Assembly (NCBI RefSeq): GCF_000768675.1
Contig: NZ_AVPI01000011.1
Coordinates: forward strand, 27,641 to 91,640
Direction: 5' to 3'
DNA length: 64,000 nucleotides
From: Knoellia flava TL1
Lineage (GTDB): Bacteria > Actinomycetota > Actinomycetes > Actinomycetales > Dermatophilaceae
Both the position numbers and the translations under genes were made by a program. The notes under the pieces are model-generated. The model saw only the letters and a program-made list of their open reading frames with translations, did not search any database and had not been told where the DNA came from. Numbering within the stretch: the stretch's first letter is position 1; each line of letters opens with the position of its first letter. Of this stretch, positions 35,301 to 42,025 are shown piece after piece.

Positions 35301-37111
35301 ATCGCGTACCCGGCGGCCTCACCGGCATACACGTTGAGACGGGTGATGCCCCACGAGTGGTCGTGGTAGAACATCAGCCGCGCGCTCTGCTGGTTGCTGT
35401 AGAAGAACGTCGAGCAGCCGTCGTCGTCGGCCTCGCAGGTCACCGCGCCAGCGGTCGTCATGTCCGGCACGTTCTGGACGCTCACGCCCTGCGGCCGGCT
35501 CGTGCCCTCACCTGCCGGGGTGATCCACTGGTGCGGCGTGCCGTCGCTGATCCACGGGGTGACGCCACCGTGCAGGTGAAGCGTGGCCCGGTTGTCGGCG
35601 AAGCAGGTGCCACCGAGCGGCTTGGGCGACTGGGTGCACGCCGGGTTGCGGACCTCGTCGACGACGGTCGAGGAGTTCGTCGGCTCCATGGGTCCCATCG
35701 GACCCATGCCCGAGCCCATCATGCTGCTGTCGGTGGGCAGGAAGAGGTCCCCGTCCACGCCCTTGGGGAGCAGGTTGCGGAAGGTGATGCGGACCGGCTT
35801 GTCCTTCGTGGCACCGATGAACGGGCCGAGGTACTGCGGCGCGGTGACTCCCAGGTACCCACCCTCGACGGGCACCTTCGTGCCGTCGAGGAGCTCGTTC
35901 TTCAGCGGCACGTGCTGGCTCGTGGCGGCGTTGGCCGGCGTCTCGAGCTGGACGTAGCCGCGCACGAGGGTGCCGGTCGGGAGGTCGGCCGAGAACTGCG
36001 TGCGGTACTGCACCAGGCCGATGACGTACTCGTCCGCCTTGACGCCGTCGTAGGTCGTCTCGGCAGGCACGGCGTTGGGGATGAACTTCCCCGACGCAGG
36101 ACACGCGTCGGTCGTGCCACCCGGCGTGCAGGTGCCGGGCAGGTCGTCCACGAACTTGCGCATGCCCTTGCTCAGGTAGCCGCTGCCGGGCGAGTCGACC
36201 GCGATGCTCGTCACGGCGCCCACGTCGGTGAGCGCGGTGGCGCCGGCCCCGGTGCCACCACCCGTCGGGTCGGTCACGGCAACGGTCGGGGCGGAGGTGT
36301 AGGCGCTGCCGAAGACGTCGACGTTCACCGCGGACAGGGAGAGGGTGGAGGCGACCGTGGCCGGTCCGCCTCCGTCCGGGAAGTTGAGCGGGTCGAACTG
36401 CGTCCCGTTGCGGATCGTCACGCCGGGAGCCGAGGTGTAGCCCGAGCCGGGCTCGTCCACGACGACACCGGTGACCGTCCCGGACGCGTCGATCGTCGCG
36501 TGCGCCTTGGGCACCGTCCCCTGCGGGCTCTCCGGCATGTCGAAGTCGACCGTGGGCATGGTGTAGCCGCTGCCTCCGTTCGTGATCGTGATGGCGTCGA
36601 CCCCTCCCGAGGCGATGGCGGTCGCCCCGGTGCCACCGCCACCACTGAGCGCGACGTCGAACGCCTTGTAGCCCGAGCCGGGCACGACGTCGGTGAACCC
36701 GACGACGACGCCGGTCGTGCTCACGGTCGCGGTCGCGGCGGCCGGGTCACTGGTGCTGCTCCCCGCCACGGACACGTTGGTCGCCCCCGCGACGTAGTCG
36801 TGGCCGGGCGACGTGACGTCGATGCTCTTGATGCCGCCGGTGACGGGGTCGACCTGCGCGACGGCGGCCGCACCCGTGCCGGCTCCGGTGATCGTCACGT
36901 CCGCGGTCGAGAGGGTGAGGGGACTGTTCGCCCAGTTGGGCCACGGCCCGAAGTAGTGCGGCACCTTGGTCTCGTCCCTGGGGTCGGTCGGGGCTGCGGC
37001 CGAGGCGACCGTGGGCGCCACCACCACCGACTGCACACCGACGGTCACGACCATGGCGGCACTGGCCACCATCGCGACGGAGAGGAACTTCTTGGTGGTG
37101 GCGTGTGACAT
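32396..37111 (-). CDS. very large secreted multicopper oxidase with N-terminal repeats and fibronectin III domains
   Basis: A 1571-residue exported protein. A signal peptide ends near TVASAAA. Residues about 60-330 hold six short beta-type repeats built on PGSGYT (SPGHDY, VPGSGY, NGGSGY, EPGSGY, VFGSAY, SPGSGY). The oxidase region has all four copper motif groups: LHLHGG, MFYHDHSWG, DTHPIHFHLYD and YHCHILSHEEMDMM. A Met-rich stretch MMGSGMGPMGPMEP may bind metal. Three fibronectin III domains close the protein. The size recalls MofA/MnxG-type manganese oxidases, but bilirubin oxidase-like or other substrates are possible. AGGGA stands 6 nt before the ATG at 37111. It has its own terminator and no obvious operon partner. 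Confidence 0.88.
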   Translation of the reverse strand: MSHATTKKFLSVAMVASAAMVVTVGVQSVVVAPTVASAAAPTDPRDETKVPHYFGPWPNWANSPLTLSTADVTITGAGTGAAAVAQVDPVTGGIKSIDVTSPGHDYVAGATNVSVAGSSTSDPAAATATVSTTGVVVGFTDVVPGSGYKAFDVALSGGGGTGATAIASGGVDAITITNGGSGYTMPTVDFDMPESPQGTVPKAHATIDASGTVTGVVVDEPGSGYTSAPGVTIRNGTQFDPLNFPDGGGPATVASTLSLSAVNVDVFGSAYTSAPTVAVTDPTGGGTGAGATALTDVGAVTSIAVDSPGSGYLSKGMRKFVDDLPGTCTPGGTTDACPASGKFIPNAVPAETTYDGVKADEYVIGLVQYRTQFSADLPTGTLVRGYVQLETPANAATSQHVPLKNELLDGTKVPVEGGYLGVTAPQYLGPFIGATKDKPVRITFRNLLPKGVDGDLFLPTDSSMMGSGMGPMGPMEPTNSSTVVDEVRNPACTQSPKPLGGTCFADNRATLHLHGGVTPWISDGTPHQWITPAGEGTSRPQGVSVQNVPDMTTAGAVTCEADDDGCSTFFYSNQQSARLMFYHDHSWGITRLNVYAGEAAGYAIADDTEKKLIADGVIPPAADTIPLVVQDRTFVPSDEQLYDTKDASGAVRRYGQDPTWDKRRWGRTGDFWYHHVYMPAQNPGDPSGMSAYGRWMYGPWFWPPATGTKYGTIKNPYYDSSCKLDIPSTWRYQTDPFCEPELIPGTPNISAGMEQFNDTPVVNGVAYPKVTLEPKAYRLRMLNAANDRFFNFQWYVADAAQGDGTTEVALKPAELAAAQTDPTVSPTPVDANNNAAGPDWVQIGTEGGFLPKPAVVDGQQPTTWITDPTRFDVGNVDKHSLLLAPAERADTVVDFSKFAGKTLILYNDAPAAFPARVPQYDYYTGAPDLSPAGAPSILPGYGPNTRTIMKVTIADTAAQPAYDVSKLNAAFAHKADGSGVFESGQNPIIVGQDAYDSSYGTNFPAASDCNVPGGTTNSCDGIVRVNNTGQFGFNTLKAPNSKMVMDLEPKAIHDEMNATTFDEYGRMQANLGLEAQPPAPGQQNVTLYPYVNPATELIDGTNLPVAEVRLSAGGLPDGDVKVTPIGSAKDGTQIWRFTHNGVDTHPIHFHLYDVQVLNRVAWDNNVSLTEPNELGWKDTVRMNPLQDTVVALRPIIPKVPFEVPNAIRPLNPMMPIGSTAGFNSMDPQGVPTLDPVTNELVNFGWEYVYHCHILSHEEMDMMRPESVALPPVKPQLLTATLPATGKKVVTLTWNDNSITETAFLVQRTTNGSTWTTVGTVASPINAPNDHRVRTFTDSTSNGTTAYTYRIVAENTVGYGGAFPSMTVTSTSNSLNVNAPAVTPAAPTALTATAQPGPQVALTWRDNATTETGFVIERAVAGTTTFSTVAVAPARTSTGTTTFTDTTVSGSTSYDYRVRATNVAGVSAPSNTANVSIGALAPATTIRSAVATRQGRNEQVAVAWDDVLGETGYRIQWSATADFATVAGSGTTAAGVVNFQTGNLARQAWYFRVGSVNAVGTNWSAVRLVPGA

Positions 37112-37432
37112 GACGATCCCTGCTCTCTCCGGGGCCTGCGCCCCATCGCACATGGCGCGATGTTAGAACCGGGACGAAGCACAAATCCACGGAATCCGAC
37201 GAACTGGAAGTGCGAAAAGTGTTGCGTGACAACGGTTTCCGGAACGCGCTTGCATGTGGCGCGACCGTGGCCAGCGGTCGCCCAGCACCGTCGTCCCGGG
37301 ACGGGCGCACGTCGATTCGCACGTTCTCGCGGACGCGGCCAGCTCGTTGAACGAGCCACGACCAACCCCCACCGTCGGCCCCGAACCCGTCGAAGCCCCG
37401 GTCCGGGGACGCAGGCCGACCTACGATGAGGC
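37112..37432. other. 321-bp divergent intergenic region
   Basis: No reading frame with plausible codon use. The half nearest the oxidase gene (37145-37250) is relatively AT-rich and should hold its promoter; TTCTAACAT on the minus strand is a weak -10 candidate. The other end has TACGAT 5 nt before the regulator start. Confidence 0.5.
37422..37427 (+). promoter_or_regulatory. -10 box of the hydrolase-LuxR regulator gene
   Basis: TACGAT, 5 nt before the GTG at 37433. The spacing is one short of the others in this window but still suggests a leaderless or nearly leaderless mRNA. Confidence 0.4.
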
Positions 37433-38527
37433 GTGGTCGCTGACCGGCCGACGCCACGCCAGGAGATCCGCTTCTGTCGCTCCGCCGACGGGGTGCAGAT
37501 CGCGTATGCCGTCCACGGACACGGCCCTCCGCTCCTCGTCGACTCGTGCTGGCTGAGCCACCTCCAGCACGACTGGGTCTCGCCCGTCTGGCGGCACTAC
37601 CTCGAGGACTGGGGCCGCTACCGCACCGTCATCCGGTTCGACGAGCGCGGGCACGGACTGTCCGACCGCGGGGTGACGGACCACTCGCTCGAGCTGCGGC
37701 TGGCCGACCTCGAGGCCGTCGTCGAGGACGCCGGCTACGAGCGCTTCGACCTCCTCGCGATGGCGCAGGGTGGCCCCGTCGCCATCGCCTACGTCGCCAG
37801 ACACCCGGAGCGTGTCTCGCGGCTGGCGTTCTACGGCAGCTACTCGGGCCAGCAGGACAAGGACGCGACCGAGTCCGAGATGAACGACACCCTCGACGCC
37901 CTCATCAAGGTCGGGTGGGCCCGGCCGGACTCGGCGTTCCGCCGCGTCTTCACCTCGCTCATGATCCCGGACGCGACCGAGGAGCAGCACACCTGGCTCG
38001 ACGAGCTGCAGCGCGTCTCGACCGACGCCGAGACCGCCCGCACCTCGCGCCGCCAGCGCCTCACCGCGGACGCGTCGGACCTCCTCGGGTCGCTCGACGT
38101 GCCCACTCTCGTCCTGCACTCGCGTGGCGACCGGATGAACGACTTCTCCGAGGCCCGCTACCTCGCCGCCCACATCGACGGGGCCCGGCTCGTCTGCCTC
38201 GACAGCGACAACCACATCGTCCTCGAGGACGAGCCCGCGTGGCAGGTCTTCCGGACCGAGCTCCGCGACTTCCTCGAAACCCCCTCTCGCACAGGGGGAT
38301 CCGTCGTCGATGGCGCCGCCTCGCCCTCCCTCTCGGCCTTGTCGACCCGGGAGCGCGAGATCCTCGCCCTCGCCGCCCGCGGGCTCGACAACGACGAGAT
38401 CGCGACCGAGCTCGTCCTCAGCACCCGCACCGTCGAGCGGCACCTCAGCAACGTCTACGCCAAGCTCGACCTGCACGGGAAGTCGGCCCGCACCGCCGCC
38501 GTCGCGCGCCTCCTCACCGCGACCTGA
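37433..38527 (+). CDS. LuxR-type regulator with a catalytically disabled alpha/beta-hydrolase sensor domain
   Basis: A 364-residue fusion. Residues 10-285 are an alpha/beta-hydrolase fold (VQIAYAVHGHGPPLL, FDERGHGLSDRG, VPTLVLHSRGDRM, DNHIVLEDEPAW). Residues 300-360 are a LuxR/GerE helix-turn-helix (LSTREREILALAARGLDNDEIA, TVERHLSNVYAKL). The nucleophile elbow reads AMAQGG, with Ala111 where the catalytic serine belongs (usual GxSQGG); the acid and histidine positions remain. It should bind, not hydrolyse, a small ester or acyl ligand and pass this to the DNA-binding domain. It diverges from the multicopper oxidase and precedes a methyltransferase gene, either of which could be its target. 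Confidence 0.85.
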   Translation: MVADRPTPRQEIRFCRSADGVQIAYAVHGHGPPLLVDSCWLSHLQHDWVSPVWRHYLEDWGRYRTVIRFDERGHGLSDRGVTDHSLELRLADLEAVVEDAGYERFDLLAMAQGGPVAIAYVARHPERVSRLAFYGSYSGQQDKDATESEMNDTLDALIKVGWARPDSAFRRVFTSLMIPDATEEQHTWLDELQRVSTDAETARTSRRQRLTADASDLLGSLDVPTLVLHSRGDRMNDFSEARYLAAHIDGARLVCLDSDNHIVLEDEPAWQVFRTELRDFLETPSRTGGSVVDGAASPSLSALSTREREILALAARGLDNDEIATELVLSTRTVERHLSNVYAKLDLHGKSARTAAVARLLTAT

Positions 38528-38549
38528 CCAGCCCCCGGGAGGCGACGGA

Positions 38550-38569
38550 ACGGCATACGCGTATGCCGT
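38550..38569. promoter_or_regulatory. perfect 20-bp palindrome from two CGTATGCCG motifs
   Basis: ACGGCATACGCGTATGCCGT lies 23 nt after the regulator stop and 111 nt before the methyltransferase start. It could be an operator or simply a head-to-head pair of the interspersed motif. Confidence 0.5.
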
Positions 38570-38679
38570 CACGGCACCTCCGCACACGCGCGCACCTCTG
38601 CGTGCACGCGCCGATGCGGACGACCAGTCCGCGTTCCTACGTTGGGGAGCACCCGAACGACACCGACGAGGAGCGCACC

Positions 38680-39534
38680 ATGAGCACCACCACCGACCAG
38701 ACCCAGCCCCCGCCGACGGCACCCGACGACGCGGCGCTCAAGGCCAGGCACCGCGCCATGTGGGCGCTCGGCGACTACGCCGCGGTCGCGCGCGAGGTCA
38801 TCGCACCGCTCGGGCCCATCGTGGTCGAGGCTGCCGGCATCGGACCCGGGCAGCGTGTCCACGACGTCGCCGCCGGCTCGGGCAACGTCGCCCTCCCGGC
38901 TGCCCGCACCGGCGCCGAGGTCGTCGCCACCGACCTCACGTCCGAGCTGCTCGAGCGCGGACGTGAGGCGGCCGAGGCCGAGGCACTCACCATCACGTGG
39001 GTCGCCGCCGACGCCGAGCACCTGCCCTGCGACGACGGCGAGTTCGACACCGTCGTCTCCTGTGTCGGCGTGATGTTCGCGCCGCACCACGAGGCGGTGG
39101 CCGACCAGCTCGTGCGCGTCGTCCGGCGCGGCGGGACGATCGCGCTGCTCAGCTGGACCCCCGAGGGGTTCATCGGCCAGATGTTCGCGGCGATGAAGCC
39201 CTACGCTCCCCCGCTGCCGACCGGTGCACAGCCCCCGCCGCTGTGGGGCCACGTCGACCACGTGCGCGACCTCTTCGGGGACCGCGTGCGGATCGAGAGC
39301 GCGGTCCAGCAGGACCTCGTCGTCGACCTCTTCGCGACTCCACAGCACTTCGTCGACTTCTTCAAGGCGAACTACGGACCGACGATCGCGGTCTACCGCC
39401 ACATCGCCGACGACCCCGGGCGGGTCGCGGCTCTCGACGCGGACCTGCTCGCGCTGGCCGAGCGGTTCGACCGCGGCAGCGGGGCGACCGTGCTCGACTG
39501 GGAATACCTCCTGCTCACGGCGACGCGGACCTGA
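38680..39534 (+). CDS. SAM-dependent class I methyltransferase
   Basis: A 284-residue methyltransferase of the UbiE/Methyltransf_11 type. Motif I is VHDVAAGSGNVALPAA (about 60-75), motif II EVVATDLTSELLE, then AEHLPCDDGEFDTVVSCVGVMFAPHHEAVADQLVRV, the canonical motif of this class. GAGGAG stands 6 nt upstream of the ATG. A TACGTT at 38637 may be its -10. The C-terminal half (FFKANYGPTIAVYRH) resembles small-molecule methyltransferases. Substrate unknown. It may be regulated by the upstream hydrolase-LuxR protein. Confidence 0.85.
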   Translation: MSTTTDQTQPPPTAPDDAALKARHRAMWALGDYAAVAREVIAPLGPIVVEAAGIGPGQRVHDVAAGSGNVALPAARTGAEVVATDLTSELLERGREAAEAEALTITWVAADAEHLPCDDGEFDTVVSCVGVMFAPHHEAVADQLVRVVRRGGTIALLSWTPEGFIGQMFAAMKPYAPPLPTGAQPPPLWGHVDHVRDLFGDRVRIESAVQQDLVVDLFATPQHFVDFFKANYGPTIAVYRHIADDPGRVAALDADLLALAERFDRGSGATVLDWEYLLLTATRT

Positions 39535-39578
39535 CCGCGGTCGCTGCGGCACCTGCACCCGCCTCCCAGCACCGTCAC

Positions 39579-39611
39579 ACCTGACAAACGAGGGAGCCGC
39601 ACCTGTCAGGT
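39579..39611. promoter_or_regulatory. inverted repeat upstream of the carbamate kinase-barbiturase operon
   Basis: ACCTGACA (39579-39586) and TGTCAGGT (39604-39611) are exact complements separated by 17 nt, about two and a half helical turns centre to centre. They end 30 bp before a TAGGCT -10 box at 39642, a position suited to an activator. Confidence 0.5.
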
Positions 39612-39641
39612 CATGCCAACGCCCGGCCCCGACCCCCTCCC

Positions 39642-39647
39642 TAGGCT
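39642..39647 (+). promoter_or_regulatory. -10 box of arcC-barbiturase operon
   Basis: TAGGCT, 51 nt before the chosen arcC start, leaving a short leader that carries GGAAGG as ribosome-binding site. Confidence 0.45.
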
Positions 39648-39698
39648 CGCGTCACGGCATACCGACGGGGTGTGCCCGACGAGCGGAAGGTGGGGTCG

Positions 39699-40640
39699 GT
39701 GCGGGTCCTCGTGGCACTCGGCGGCAACGCCATGACCGCCCCCGACGGCACGGCGACGCCCGGCGACCAGGTCCGCGCGATCACGGGGGCGATGGAGCAC
39801 GTCGCCGAGCTCGTCGCGGCAGGGCACGACGTCGTCCTCACCCACGGCAACGGCCCGCAGGTCGGCAACCTCCTCGTCAAGAACGAGGTCGCCGCCCACG
39901 TCGTCCCGCCCGTCCCGCTCGACTGGTGCGGTGCGCAGACGCAGGGGACGATCGGCTTCACCATTCTCGACGCCCTCCAGGCGGCGCTCGCCCGGCGCGG
40001 GGTGGACCGCCCGGTGGCGGCCCTCGTCACGCGCACCCTCGTCGACGCCGACGACCCGCACTTCCAGTCGCCGACGAAGCCGATCGGCCGCTACCTCCCC
40101 GCCGACCAGGCCCGGCAGATGATCGACCACGGGCAGCAGTGGGAGGACCGCGGCGAGCGCGGGTGGCGCCGTGTCGTCGCCTCGCCCGAGCCGCGCGAGG
40201 TCCTCGACCTCGAGCCGGTGCGCGTCCTCGTCGAGGCGGGCCACGTGGTCGTCGCGGCCGGTGGCGGCGGCATCCCGGTCGTCCGCGAGGCGGACGGCTC
40301 GCTGCGCGGCGTCGAGGCGGTCATCGACAAGGACCTCACCGCGGCGCTTCTCGCCCGGACCCTGGGCTGCGACATCCTCATCATCGCCACCGATGTCGAC
40401 CACGCGATGGTCGACTACGGCACCCCGGACGAGCGCGCGCTCGGCTTCACCTCGCTCGCGCAGATGCAGGCGTATGCCGCGGACGGCCAGTTCGCGTCCG
40501 GCTCCATGGGCCCCAAGGTCGACGCGGCGCTGCGCTTCGCCGAGAGCGGCGGCCGCAGCATCATCACGTCCCTCGAGCACATCACCGACGCGGTCGAGAC
40601 CGAGTTCGGCACCGTCATCGACACCAGTCCCGAGGGCTAG
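39699..40640 (+). CDS. arcC: carbamate kinase
   Basis: A 313-residue carbamate kinase, making ATP from carbamoyl phosphate and ADP in catabolic use. Family marks are VRVLVALGGNAM at the N-terminus, LTHGNGPQVGNLL, the TQGTIGF segment, SPTKPIGRYL, VVAAGGGGIPVV, EAVIDKDLTAALLA and SMGPKVDAALRF. GTG at 39699 is preferred over 39672 because GGAAGG lies 8 nt before it and the protein then begins as carbamate kinases do. No arginine deiminase or ornithine carbamoyltransferase gene is nearby, so carbamoyl phosphate probably comes from the AllFGH-like transcarbamylase. It is cotranscribed with barbiturase. Confidence 0.93.
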   Translation: MRVLVALGGNAMTAPDGTATPGDQVRAITGAMEHVAELVAAGHDVVLTHGNGPQVGNLLVKNEVAAHVVPPVPLDWCGAQTQGTIGFTILDALQAALARRGVDRPVAALVTRTLVDADDPHFQSPTKPIGRYLPADQARQMIDHGQQWEDRGERGWRRVVASPEPREVLDLEPVRVLVEAGHVVVAAGGGGIPVVREADGSLRGVEAVIDKDLTAALLARTLGCDILIIATDVDHAMVDYGTPDERALGFTSLAQMQAYAADGQFASGSMGPKVDAALRFAESGGRSIITSLEHITDAVETEFGTVIDTSPEG

Positions 40641-40664
40641 GCCCCAACAGAGAGAGGTTCAGCC

Positions 40665-41813
40665 GTGCCAGAAGCCATCGAGGTCCGCAAGGTCCCGATC
40701 CACAGCGTCTCCGACGCCTCCGAGCTCGCGAAGCTCATCGATGACGGCGTCATGGAGGCGAGCCGCGTCATCGCCATCATCGGCAAGACCGAGGGCAACG
40801 GCGGTGTCAACGACTACACCCGGATCATCGCCGACCGCGCGTTCCGCGAGGTGCTCGTCGCCAAGGGTGCCCCCGCCGACCAGGTCAAGCAGGTCCCGAT
40901 CGTCTGGTCCGGTGGCACCGACGGCATCATCAGCCCGCACGCGACGATCTTCGCCACCGTGCCCGCCGACAAGGCCGAGCCGAGCGACGACCTCCGCCTC
41001 ACCGTCGGCTTCGCCATGAGCGAGCCGATCCTGCCCGAGGAGATCGGCTACACCGGCATGATCTCCAAGGTCGCCGAGGCCGTGAAGGTCGCGATGGAGA
41101 AGGCCGGCATCACCGACCCCAAGGACGTCCACTACGTCCAGACCAAGACGCCGCTGCTGACGATCCACACGATCCGCGACGCCGAGTCCCGCGGCAAGAA
41201 GGTGTGGACCCACCACACGCACGAGTCGATGGACCTCTCCAACGGCACGACCGGTCTCGGCATCGCCGTCGCCCTCGGCGAGATCGAAATGCCCACCGAC
41301 GCCGACGTCATGGAGAACCGCTCGCTCTTCTCGTCCGTCGCGTCCTGCTCGTCGGGCGTCGAGCTCGACCAGGCGCAGGTCGTCGTCGTGGGCAACGCCC
41401 GCGGGGTCGGCGGTCGCTACCGCATCGGTCACTCGGTCATGCGCGACGCGCTCGACGCCGACGGCATCTGGGAGGCCATCAAGGACGCCGGTCTCGAGCT
41501 GCCCGAGCGCGCGCACCACAGCGACATCAAGGGCCGCCTCGTCAACGTGTTCCTCAAGTGCGAGGTGAGCCAGGACGGCGAGGTCCGGGGTCGCCGCAAC
41601 GCCATGCTCGACGACTCCGACGTGCACTGGCACCGTCAGATCAAGTCGTGCGTCGGTGGCGTCACCGCGTCGGTGACCGGCGACCCGGCCGTGTTCGTGT
41701 CGGTGTCGGCCGCGCACCAGGGTCCTGACGGTGGTGGCCCCGTGGCCGCGATCGTCGACCTCGGCGAGGGCGAGCCCACCGGCTACGCCGCCCCGGGAGC
41801 CCCCACACCCTAA
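40665..41813 (+). CDS. bar: barbiturase (ring-opening amidohydrolase, AtzD/Bar family)
   Basis: A 382-residue member of the cyanuric acid hydrolase/barbiturase family, a fold of three similar domains each giving a Ser-Lys pair. Visible are [14 protein letters not shown] (Lys41), [14 protein letters not shown], the second-domain [25 protein letters not shown] and the third-domain [21 protein letters not shown]. Barbiturase opens barbiturate to 3-oxo-3-ureidopropanoate in the oxidative pyrimidine pathway. The N-terminus resembles Rhodococcus barbiturase as I recall it, which favours this over cyanuric acid hydrolase. GTG start follows GAGAGG. It lies 24 nt after arcC in one operon and is followed by a strong terminator. 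Confidence 0.85.
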   Translation: MPEAIEVRKVPIHSVSDASELAKLIDDGVMEASRVIAIIGKTEGNGGVNDYTRIIADRAFREVLVAKGAPADQVKQVPIVWSGGTDGIISPHATIFATVPADKAEPSDDLRLTVGFAMSEPILPEEIGYTGMISKVAEAVKVAMEKAGITDPKDVHYVQTKTPLLTIHTIRDAESRGKKVWTHHTHESMDLSNGTTGLGIAVALGEIEMPTDADVMENRSLFSSVASCSSGVELDQAQVVVVGNARGVGGRYRIGHSVMRDALDADGIWEAIKDAGLELPERAHHSDIKGRLVNVFLKCEVSQDGEVRGRRNAMLDDSDVHWHRQIKSCVGGVTASVTGDPAVFVSVSAAHQGPDGGGPVAAIVDLGEGEPTGYAAPGAPTP

Positions 41814-41844
41814 CGCCCTGCACAGCTTTTGCTCCCCGTGAGGG

Positions 41845-41890
41845 AACGTTGAGGGTCCGGAGGCTTGCACGCCTCCGGACCCTCAACGTT
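41845..41890 (+). terminator. 20-bp perfect hairpin after barbiturase
   Basis: AACGTTGAGGGTCCGGAGGC (41845-41864) pairs exactly with 41871-41890 around TTGCAC, followed by TTCC. One of the strongest hairpins in the window. Confidence 0.85.
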
Positions 41891-41941
41891 TCCTCCGGAT
41901 GGCCGGGGCCGTCGTGGACCTGACGTCGAGCCACCCTCCCA

Positions 41942-42010
41942 ACTCATTGCGCAGGAGCGACACCCAAGGCCGGAAATCGGGCCCTGAAGTGTCGCTCTTG
42001 CGCAATCAGT
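41942..42010. repeat. long intergenic hairpin, REP-like family copy C
   Basis: ACTCATTGCGCAGGAGCGAC (from 41942) pairs with GTCGCTCTTGCGCAATCAGT ending at 42010. It lies between the converging barbiturase and purH genes, next to a separate terminator. Same family as 12579-12651 and 22404-22474. Confidence 0.8.
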
Positions 42011-42025
42011 CCGGGTCGAGCCGGG

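Noticed and set aside
40665..41813. Cyanuric acid hydrolase for triazine breakdown
   Set aside because: The family also includes this enzyme, but the N-terminal sequence and the pairing with carbamate kinase and pyrimidine-type genes favour barbiturase; no biuret or allophanate hydrolase gene is near.
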